From positions 1 to 64,000 of the forward strand of contig CAIXUZ010000060.1 of NCBI GenBank assembly GCA_903922735.1: 64,000 nt of DNA. The letters run 5' to 3'. Position numbers and translations under genes: made by a program. The notes below the pieces were generated by a model. That model worked only from the letters and a program-made list of their open reading frames with translations, was not told the DNA's origin and did no database searches. This DNA comes from an uncultured Verrucomicrobia subdivision 3 bacterium (GTDB taxonomy: Bacteria; Verrucomicrobiota; Verrucomicrobiia; Limisphaerales; UBA11358). This document shows positions 7,638-14,507 of this stretch, in pieces; the first letter of the stretch is position 1, and each line of letters opens with the position of its first letter.

Positions 7638-9431
7638 GTGTCCTACCAAGTCATAGCGCGGAAATACCGCCCGCAGAAATTCGCCGATGTCGTCGGCCAG
7701 GAACACGTCACCCAGACGCTCGCGAACGCCATCGCGCAGAAGCGCATCGCCCACGCCTATCTGTTCTGCGGCCCGCGCGGCACCGGCAAGACCACCATCG
7801 CCCGGATTTTCGCCAAGGCGCTCAACTGCACCGGCGGCCCGAAGATTGATTTTGACGACACGGATTCCCGCTGCATCGAGATCACCGAAGGCCGCTCGCT
7901 CGACGTGATGGAGATCGACGGCGCGAGCAACAACGGCGTCGAGCAGGTCCGGGAGCTGCGCGAGACCTGCAAATACGCCCCGGCCAATTCGCCCTACAAG
8001 ATCTACATCATCGACGAAGTTCACATGCTCTCCACGGCGGCGTTCAACGCGCTGCTGAAAACACTGGAGGAGCCGCCCGCCCACGTGAAGTTCATGTTTG
8101 CGACGACCGACCCGGAGAAGGTGCTGCCCACGATCCTTTCCCGCTGCCAGCGGTTTGATCTGCGCCGGATTCCCTCCGCGCTGATCACGAAGCATCTGGC
8201 GGAAATCGCCGGCAAGGAGAAAGTGACGATTGACGCCACGGCGCTCCTCGCCATCGCCCGCGGGGCGGACGGCGGGATGCGCGACGCGGAATCCACGCTC
8301 GACCAGCTCATCAGCTTCTGCGGCGACAAGATCGAGGAAGCCGACGTGCTTTCCATGTTCGGCCTGGCCGCGCAGAACCAGATTTTAGAATTAAGCCGCG
8401 CCATCCTCGCCGGCGAAATCCACACCGCGCTGGGTGAATTGAACAGCCTTGCCCAAGGCGGCAAAGACCTCGGCCGGTTGCTCGGCGACCTGCTGAACCA
8501 TTTCCGCAATCTTCTCATCTACCAGGTTTCCAAGGGCGATTTGAAACTGCTGGAAGCCTCCGAAGCCGAAGTGGCGGCGCTGAAGGAACAGGCCGCGCTG
8601 TCCAAGCCCGATGCGCTGGCGCGGATGCTCGAAGTCTTTGCCGATGCGGAACTCCGCCTGCGCGACGCCGCTTCCAAGAAAATCCTGCTGGAAGTCACGC
8701 TGCTCAAAGCCATCGACGCGCGGAACGCGCTGCCGCTGGACGCGGTGCTGAAGCAGCTTAACCAACTGCGCAGCAGCAGCGGGTCAGCCAGTTCGCCCGT
8801 TGCCGCCCCCGCGCCGGTCACCGCCGCCCCGGCGCCGGCGCCGGCGAGCGCATTTTCGCTGCGGGCAGCCACGCCGCCCCCCCCAACACCCAAAGCGGCG
8901 ACCCCGGCCCCCGCCCGGGCGCCGGCGGCTCCAGTTCCGGCCGCGCCGGCGCCGACGCCCGGTAATCTCGTGGAACTTTGGAAAAATCTGCTGGAAGCCG
9001 TGGGCCGCGTGAGTCCGTTCACACGCGGCTACCTGATTGATGCGCATCCGGTCTCGTTCGAGAAAAACGTTTTCATCATCGGCTACGATCCGGAATTTGA
9101 AGACCACCTGGGCCTCGTGGACAATTCGCGCAACCACACCCTGCTCGCGACCAAACTCGCCGAACTGGGCCATCACCAGGCGATGATCAAGTTCATCAAG
9201 TCCGAAGCGCCGGCCAACTGGGAACGGCCCACCATGGCCCCGGTATCAGCGCCGGCATCCGCGGCAAAGGCTGCGTCCACCACGGCGGGAACCCAGCCCG
9301 CCGAACCGGCAGCGGCAACGGAAAAGAAGCCGGCGCCGGTCGCCTTCAACAAGGACGATTTCAAGAACGACCCGCTCATCCAAAAGGCGCTGGAAGTTTT
9401 CAAAGGCACGATCGTTGAGGTCCGCGCCTGA
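7638..9431 (+). CDS. dnaX: DNA polymerase III subunit gamma/tau
   Basis: This is a 597-residue clamp-loader ATPase. N-terminal AAA+ features are MSYQVIARKYRPQKFADVVG, Walker A GPRGTGKTT (about residues 45-53), Walker B IIDEVHML and the sensor SRC. A Pro/Ala-rich linker at about 385-440 precedes a C-terminal tau-like region. The zinc-binding module between Walker A and Walker B is reduced: only two Cys (ALNC and SRC) are seen and the usual middle CxxC is absent. The start is GTG at 7638 with no clear SD sequence. No A-rich slippery heptamer was found, so frameshifted gamma production is not supported. It heads the conserved dnaX-ybaB-recR run. Confidence 0.96.
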   Translation: MSYQVIARKYRPQKFADVVGQEHVTQTLANAIAQKRIAHAYLFCGPRGTGKTTIARIFAKALNCTGGPKIDFDDTDSRCIEITEGRSLDVMEIDGASNNGVEQVRELRETCKYAPANSPYKIYIIDEVHMLSTAAFNALLKTLEEPPAHVKFMFATTDPEKVLPTILSRCQRFDLRRIPSALITKHLAEIAGKEKVTIDATALLAIARGADGGMRDAESTLDQLISFCGDKIEEADVLSMFGLAAQNQILELSRAILAGEIHTALGELNSLAQGGKDLGRLLGDLLNHFRNLLIYQVSKGDLKLLEASEAEVAALKEQAALSKPDALARMLEVFADAELRLRDAASKKILLEVTLLKAIDARNALPLDAVLKQLNQLRSSSGSASSPVAAPAPVTAAPAPAPASAFSLRAATPPPPTPKAATPAPARAPAAPVPAAPAPTPGNLVELWKNLLEAVGRVSPFTRGYLIDAHPVSFEKNVFIIGYDPEFEDHLGLVDNSRNHTLLATKLAELGHHQAMIKFIKSEAPANWERPTMAPVSAPASAAKAASTTAGTQPAEPAAATEKKPAPVAFNKDDFKNDPLIQKALEVFKGTIVEVRA

Positions 9432-9469
9432 TTTCAAACTTAAAATCAAACACTTAAAACTCACCCCCC

Positions 9470-9778
9470 ATGTCACTCGGCAAACTCATGAAACAGGCTG
9501 CAAAAATGCAGCAGCAAATGGAACAGATCCAGGCCAGCCTCGCCACCCGCACCGTGGAAGCCACCAGCGGCGGCGGCGCGGTCAAGGTCACGGCCAAGTG
9601 CGACGGCTCGCTCGCGGCCATCAAGATTGATCCCCAGGCGCTGAACCCGTCCGACGCGCAACTGGTCGAAGACATGATCCTCACCGCCGTCAATCAGGCG
9701 CTCAATCAAGCCAAGGAAATTTCCAACGCCGAAATGGGCAAGGCCACCTCCGGGTTTAATTTGCCGGGGCTGATGTGA
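9470..9778 (+). CDS. ybaB: YbaB/EbfC family nucleoid-associated protein
   Basis: This is a 102-residue protein with the typical start MSLGKLMKQAAKMQQQMEQ, a helical, glutamine-rich dimerisation segment. The conserved core ATSGGGAVKVTAKCDG follows, then the family end GKATSGFNLPGLM. Members are small dimeric DNA-binding proteins of the nucleoid. It sits 38 bp after dnaX and before recR, an order conserved across many bacteria, which supports the call and suggests cotranscription. Confidence 0.95.
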   Translation: MSLGKLMKQAAKMQQQMEQIQASLATRTVEATSGGGAVKVTAKCDGSLAAIKIDPQALNPSDAQLVEDMILTAVNQALNQAKEISNAEMGKATSGFNLPGLM

Positions 9779-9864
9779 AGCCGTTAAATCGTGAATCGGC
9801 GAATCGCTAAACCGGCGGGAAGCCGGGGGCGATTCAACACTTCAACTTTTTGACCATTCAACAC

Positions 9865-10461
9865 ATGCTGCCCGAATCCATCACCACGCTGACGGCCGCG
9901 CTGAGCAAACTGCCCGGCATCGGGCCGCGCTCCGCCGAACGCGTGGCGCTGCATCTGGTGCAGACGGAGGCCGCCATCGTAAAACTGCTGGCCGAGGCGA
10001 TGCTTATTGCCCGCGAAAAGATCGAATTTTGCAGCACCTGCGGGGCTTTGACCGAAAAGTCCCCCTGCCCCACCTGCGCCGACCCCCGCCGCGACGCGGC
10101 GCTCGTCTGCGTGGTGGAACGCGCCGTGGATATTTTAAGCATCGAAAAATCCGGCTCGTTCCGCGGCAAATACCATGTGCTCGGCGGAAAGATTTCACCG
10201 CTCGACGGCGTGGAGCCGGAGGATTTGAGGATCGCCGATCTGGAACAGCGGCTCAGCGCCGAACCCATCAAGGAAATCATCATCGCGCTCGGCACGGATG
10301 TGGAAGGCGACGCCACCAGCAATTATCTGGCGAAGCGGCTCACGCGGCCCGGACTGAAGATTTCCCGCATCGGCTTCGGCCTGCCCGCCGGCAGCGGACT
10401 GGAATACGCCGACGAGCTCACCCTCAACCGGGCGCTGGAAGGACGAAGGGAAATGCTGTGA
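9865..10461 (+). CDS. recR: Recombination mediator protein RecR
   Basis: This is a 198-residue protein when started at the ATG at 9865 (MLPESITTLTAALSKLPGIGPRSAER); a TTG five codons upstream is less likely. Features in order are a helix-hairpin-helix (LPGIGPRSAERVALHL), a C4 zinc finger (FCSTCG...CPTC, about residues 56-72), and a Toprim domain with CVVERAVDILSIEKSG and KYHVLGGKISPLDGVEPEDL. Length and order match RecR. With RecF and RecO it loads RecA at gaps in single-stranded DNA. Third gene of the dnaX-ybaB-recR group, 86 bp after ybaB. Confidence 0.96.
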   Translation: MLPESITTLTAALSKLPGIGPRSAERVALHLVQTEAAIVKLLAEAMLIAREKIEFCSTCGALTEKSPCPTCADPRRDAALVCVVERAVDILSIEKSGSFRGKYHVLGGKISPLDGVEPEDLRIADLEQRLSAEPIKEIIIALGTDVEGDATSNYLAKRLTRPGLKISRIGFGLPAGSGLEYADELTLNRALEGRREML

Positions 10462-10473
10462 GAGTTTTTAACT

Positions 10474-10517
10474 CCCTCACCCCGGCCCTCTCCCGTCGGA
10501 CGGGAGAGGGTGAAACG
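10474..10517. repeat. Dispersed palindromic repeat (CTCTCCC/GGGAGAG)
   Basis: Immediately after recR is the inverted repeat CCCTCTCCCG-TCGG-ACGGGAGAGGG, framed by CTCACCCCGG and TGAAACG. It could fold as a stable hairpin and might act as a terminator-like or processing element for the recR transcript. The same family occurs at several other sites in the window, so it is a dispersed repeat and not a gene-specific structure. Confidence 0.75.
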
Positions 10518-10590
10518 CTCCCCGCTACTCTGCAAAATAAGTGCCGGAACCGGTCACACAATCCGGCAAATCAACAAAGGCCCAACGGCA

Positions 10591-10633
10591 GCCCCCTATC
10601 CCATCGGATGGGAAAGGGTCAGGGTGAGGGCAA
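10591..10633. repeat. Dispersed palindromic repeat, second copy upstream of HAD gene
   Basis: The arms CCCTATCCCATC and GATGGGAAAGGG form an imperfect hairpin, followed by TCAGGGTGAGGGC, the shared flank of this repeat family read from the other side. It lies 13 bp before the start of the HAD phosphatase gene. Confidence 0.65.
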
Positions 10634-10645
10634 AACTATTTAATC

Positions 10646-11257
10646 ATGGCTCCCGTATTTATTTTCGACCTTGGCAAGGTGCTGGTGGATTTCGATTACA
10701 CCATCGCCGCCCGCAAGGTGGCGGCGCGCAGCGCCAAGTCGCCGGCGGATTTGCACGCCTTTCTCGGCAGCTCCCCCCTGCTCCTCGAATACGAATCCGG
10801 CCAGCTCACCCGCCAAGGATTTTACGACGCCATCCGCGCCGCCATCGGTTTTAAAGGCGATCTCGCGGAGTTTGGCAGCTTCTTCGCCGATATTTTCTCC
10901 GAGATGCCGGCAACCATTGCGCTGCAAGCGGAACTGCGGCAGCGCGGATTCAAGACCTATATTTTCTCGAACACGAACGACCTAGCCACCGAGCATGTGC
11001 AGCGGAATTTTCCGTTCTTTCAGAATTTTGACGGCTACATTTATTCCTTCGAAGTCGGCGCGGTGAAACCGCAGGCGAAAATCTACGAAGCGATGGAAAC
11101 GATGTGCGGGCGGCGCGGCGCGGACCTGATCTACATTGACGACCGACCGGAAAACATCGCGGCGGGCGCGGCGCGGGGCTGGCGGGCCATCCTCCACGAA
11201 TCGCCCGAGAAAACGCGGGCGACCATCACCGCCTGGCTCCAGGACGATTTTAAATGA
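10646..11257 (+). CDS. HAD-superfamily phosphatase, YihX-like
   Basis: This is a 203-residue cytosolic HAD hydrolase. Motif I is FDLGKVLVDFD near residue 6; the position after the nucleophile Asp reads L-G, as in the YihX glucose-1-phosphate phosphatase group, not the classic DxD. Motif II is IFSNTND, motif III the lysine in GAVKPQAKIYEAM, and motif IV IYIDDRPENIAAG, followed by GWRAILH. The helical cap lies between motifs I and II. It probably dephosphorylates a small sugar phosphate; the exact substrate is not readable. The ATG is at 10646, downstream of two palindromic repeats that separate it from recR. Confidence 0.88.
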   Translation: MAPVFIFDLGKVLVDFDYTIAARKVAARSAKSPADLHAFLGSSPLLLEYESGQLTRQGFYDAIRAAIGFKGDLAEFGSFFADIFSEMPATIALQAELRQRGFKTYIFSNTNDLATEHVQRNFPFFQNFDGYIYSFEVGAVKPQAKIYEAMETMCGRRGADLIYIDDRPENIAAGAARGWRAILHESPEKTRATITAWLQDDFK

Positions 11258-11282
11258 CTGTGGCTGAAGCTGGAGTTGCCCA

Positions 11283-11530
11283 GCGCGTTCTCCCGGCACC
11301 CCGCCCTCGACCGCAGGAAACCGGCTTTAACCGCCAAGGCACCAAGACCGCCAAGGGTGCAACCTAAAAAATATTTTCAACCACGAACCACACGAACCAC
11401 ACGAAATAAACCTGCGACCGGAAACCGGCAACGTCCGCCGACTTTAACCCGGGAGATTTTCGTGGTTAATCCAGCGCTGGCCGGGAAGTCATACACCTCC
11501 CCGCAGGGCGGGGAGAAGAAAGGCGGCGCC
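11283..11530. repeat. Repeat-rich gene-free gap (11258-11597)
   Basis: This gap between two convergent genes has no supported ORF. It holds an ACCGCCAAGGCACCAAGACC stretch, a short tandem of ACCACACGA at about 11382-11403, and a CTCCCCGC-AGG-GCGGGGAG hairpin at 11497-11516 related to the dispersed palindromes. A direct repeat of AATCACCCGGAA follows at about 11560-11585. The hairpin may serve as a bidirectional terminator, but no T-tract confirms this. Confidence 0.5.
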
Positions 11531-11597
11531 ACTCACTTAACGCTTACGCTGTAAATTAAATCACCCGGAAAATCACCCGGAAAGCACCCCGGCGTTT

Positions 11598-12944
11598 TTA
11601 TGCCGCAAACCGGTAGTTGTAAGGCGCGCGCATTTCGCGGGCGAGATGCTGGTTGGCCTGAGCCGCGCCCTCGCCGGTGAAGATTTCCTTTTCGGGATTC
11701 CACTGAAGTTTCATGCCGGTGCGCAGCGCGATGATGATGAGATGGCCGATGCAGGCGGAACGGTGGCCATTCTCCACATTCGCCACCGGATCCCGGCGCG
11801 ATTTCAGGCAGTCGAAGAAATTTCCCATGTGGTTTTTGCTGGTCACCAGTTTCACGGCATTTTCGGGCAGCGGCGCGCGCAGCAGTTCCCGGTCGCTGGC
11901 GCTGATGCCATTGCGATTCACCCAAATCCAGCCATCGGTGCCGATAAACTTGAGGCCGTTGCGCTGGCCGTTTTCGTCGAGAACCGAGCCGAACGGGCTA
12001 TCGGCGGTGGTGGTGCGGACGATTTGCTTCACGCCGTTGGCCCAGTCGAGCGTGGCTTCAAATTCGCCGGGCGTGTTGTAGCCATCCGGCAAGGGCGGGG
12101 TCATGACACTCGCCGCCACCCCCACGGGCCCATCGAGGCCGATGGCCCAGCGCGCGATGTCATTGTGATGCGCGCCCCAGTCCGTGACGGGGCCGCCGGC
12201 ATATTCGAACCACCAGCGGAAGGTCCGGTGACAGCGCTCCGTGACGTATTCCGCCGCCGGTGCCTGGCCAAGCCAGAAGTCGTAGTTGAAACCGGCGGGA
12301 ACGGGAACTTTATTGAAATGGTTGCCGCGAATGCCCGCCGGGACAAAGACGTGAACCTCCTGGAGCCGGCCCAGCCGCTGGTTGCGGACGAGTTCGCAGG
12401 CGAGGTGAAAATAGGCGCTGCTCCGCTGCTGGGTGCCGGTCTGAAAAACAATTTTATTTTCGCGCACCGCCTTGATGACATGGCGGCCCTCGTCAATGGT
12501 GAGCGTCAAAGGTTTCTCGCCATAGACATCTTTCCCGGCCCGGGCGGCGGCAATATTGATGAGCGTGTGCCAGTGGTCGGGCGTGGCTTGAATGACCGCG
12601 TGGACATCCGCGCGCTCCAGCAGCTTGCGGAAATCGGTGAACTGGGCCGGCGATTTGCCGTTTTGCGTAAACTTCTTCGCCGCAGTATTGGCATGGCTTT
12701 CATCCACATCACACACGGCCACGATGTCGCCAAACCGCTGGGCATTGGCGGCGTCCCCCTGCCCCATGCCGCCGCAGCCGATCAGCGCAATGCCGGGCCG
12801 GTCGTTCGGACTGGTGACGGGCTTGACCACCTCGGCGGCCGCCAGCTGACGTTCCACAAACCAAAACGGCAAACCGGTGGCGGCCGCCGCCAGCGTGGTG
12901 CGACGAAGGAACGAACGGCGCGAGATGTGGAATGATGAGTGCAT
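11598..12944 (-). CDS. Gfo/Idh/MocA family oxidoreductase with Tat signal
   Basis: This is a 448-residue secreted oxidoreductase. The N-terminus has a twin-arginine signal (ISRRSFLRRTTLAAAATGLP). The Rossmann motif IALIGCGGMGQGDAAN appears near residue 50, the EKPLTLT catalytic-lysine motif near 140, and the histidine-rich DWGAHHNDIARWAIG motif near 255. Such secreted Gfo/Idh/MocA enzymes carry tightly bound NAD(P) and are abundant in Verrucomicrobia and Planctomycetes. Several act on sugars or glycosides by transient oxidation, but the substrate here is unknown. It stands alone between a repeat-rich gap and the photolyase gene. Confidence 0.93.
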   Translation of the reverse strand: MHSSFHISRRSFLRRTTLAAAATGLPFWFVERQLAAAEVVKPVTSPNDRPGIALIGCGGMGQGDAANAQRFGDIVAVCDVDESHANTAAKKFTQNGKSPAQFTDFRKLLERADVHAVIQATPDHWHTLINIAAARAGKDVYGEKPLTLTIDEGRHVIKAVRENKIVFQTGTQQRSSAYFHLACELVRNQRLGRLQEVHVFVPAGIRGNHFNKVPVPAGFNYDFWLGQAPAAEYVTERCHRTFRWWFEYAGGPVTDWGAHHNDIARWAIGLDGPVGVAASVMTPPLPDGYNTPGEFEATLDWANGVKQIVRTTTADSPFGSVLDENGQRNGLKFIGTDGWIWVNRNGISASDRELLRAPLPENAVKLVTSKNHMGNFFDCLKSRRDPVANVENGHRSACIGHLIIIALRTGMKLQWNPEKEIFTGEGAAQANQHLAREMRAPYNYRFAA

Positions 12945-13029
12945 GCGATGAATAGGGTGTGGCGTTGATTAAACCAATCGTGCCGCCCAAAGCCAAACCC
13001 GAAAAATCATTCTCGGATGCAGGCGCAGG

Positions 13030-14445
13030 CTAAATTTTCTTCACGGCCTTGAACAGCGCGAGACATTTTAGGCGCTGCTCCTCGTGCAGAACGATGCGCG
13101 GTGGATATTTGGACTTTTCCAGCAACGGCAGATTTTTCCACGGCTGATGGATGAGATCGCCGGGAAAACCGGCCAGCTCCGGAACCCAGCGGCGGGCAAA
13201 ATCCCCGCCCGGATCAAACTTCTCCGCCTGTGACACCGGGTTGAAGATGCGGAAATACGGCGCGGCATCCGTGCCGGTGCCGGCGCTCCACTGCCAGCCG
13301 CCGTTGTTGGCCGCCAGGTCGCCGTCCACGAGCTGCTGCATAAAATAGCGCTCGCCCCATTGCCACGAGAGGAGCAGGTCTTTCGTGAGAAACATCGCCA
13401 CAATCATGCGCAGCCGGTTGTGCATGGTGCCGGTGGCGTTGAGGCAACGCATCGCCCCGTCCACAATCGGATAGCCCGTGCGCCCTGCGCACCACGCGGC
13501 AAAGTGGTCGTGGTTCTCCGACCATTGCAGCCGGTCGTATTCCGGACGAAACGCACCCTGCGCAACGCGGGGGAAGTTATGCAGCACCTGCGTGTAAAAC
13601 TCGCGCCAGATGAGCTCGTTTAAAAACGTCTCGCAACTTTTCGCCGCTTCTGCGTTGGCCGCCTTGCCTTTGGCTTTATTAAGTCCGGCGAGAATCGTCC
13701 TGATGCCAATCGTTCCGGCGCGCAGATGCGGCGAGAGATTGGAGCCACCGTCCAGCGCGGGAAAGTTCCGGCTCATGCCATATCCATAAACCGGCCCGGC
13801 CATGAACCGGCGCAACAATTCCAGCGCCACCAGCTCACCACCCGGTGGAATTTTTTGCAAAAGCGGATGACCGACTTCATCCGGGGTCGCCGGCAGCGTG
13901 TCGGAGCGAAGATGCGGGATGCGGGATGCCGGATGCCGGATGGTTAGCTTGGGACGCGGCGATGGGATCGGCTTTGACTTCCACGCTTTGGAATACGGCG
14001 TGAAGACGGTGTAAGGATTTCCGGCCTGCGTGAGAATTTCCGTTTCCTCCCAGACCACCGCATCCTTGAACAACTCGAAGCCCACGCCGGCATTCAGCAA
14101 CGCCGAGGTGATGCGCTCGTCACGGTGTTGCGCGCAAGGTTCGTGGCGTTTATTGGCAAAAACCGCCTGCGCGCCGGCTTCCTTCGCGAGTTTCGGCAAA
14201 ATCTCCTCCGCCGGGCCGCAGCGAATGACCAGCGCATGACCCAGCTCCGCCAGCTCCTGGCGGAGCGACTCGACCGATTGCAGCAGAAACGCCAACCGGG
14301 CCGCGCCGACATCCGTCCCGGTGCGAGACGCCGCTTCAAAAATGAAAACCGGGATGACCTGCTCCGCGCGCCGAGCTGCTTCGCTCAGGGCAACGTTGTC
14401 GCGGACGCGCAAATCGCGGCGGAACCAGTGGATAACGGTTTTCAT
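13030..14445 (-). CDS. phr: Deoxyribodipyrimidine photo-lyase
   Basis: This is a 471-residue class I cryptochrome/photolyase. The N-terminal alpha/beta antenna domain begins VIHWFRRDLRVRDNVAL and holds VFANKRHEP. The C-terminal helical FAD domain shows the classic run WREFYTQVLHNFP, DGAMRCLNATGTMHNRLRMIVAMFL, KDLLLSWQWGERYFMQQLVDGDLAANNGGWQW and DAAPYFRIFNP. It repairs UV-induced cyclobutane pyrimidine dimers with blue light and FADH. Length is typical. The intact C-terminal signature favours repair over a sensory cryptochrome. A stretch at about residues 165-185 (PKLTIRHPASRIPHLRSDTL) looks low in complexity and may be a repeat insertion in a linker. Confidence 0.96.
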   Translation of the reverse strand: MKTVIHWFRRDLRVRDNVALSEAARRAEQVIPVFIFEAASRTGTDVGAARLAFLLQSVESLRQELAELGHALVIRCGPAEEILPKLAKEAGAQAVFANKRHEPCAQHRDERITSALLNAGVGFELFKDAVVWEETEILTQAGNPYTVFTPYSKAWKSKPIPSPRPKLTIRHPASRIPHLRSDTLPATPDEVGHPLLQKIPPGGELVALELLRRFMAGPVYGYGMSRNFPALDGGSNLSPHLRAGTIGIRTILAGLNKAKGKAANAEAAKSCETFLNELIWREFYTQVLHNFPRVAQGAFRPEYDRLQWSENHDHFAAWCAGRTGYPIVDGAMRCLNATGTMHNRLRMIVAMFLTKDLLLSWQWGERYFMQQLVDGDLAANNGGWQWSAGTGTDAAPYFRIFNPVSQAEKFDPGGDFARRWVPELAGFPGDLIHQPWKNLPLLEKSKYPPRIVLHEEQRLKCLALFKAVKKI

Positions 14446-14507
14446 GGCAGGGCAGATGGGTCACGGCGGCGCGCTCATCGCAACTTACATTTTCAACAAA
14501 TCACAAC

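Noticed and set aside
7638-9431. Programmed frameshift for the gamma form of DnaX
   Set aside because: No A-AAA-AAG-type slippery site was seen in the gene.
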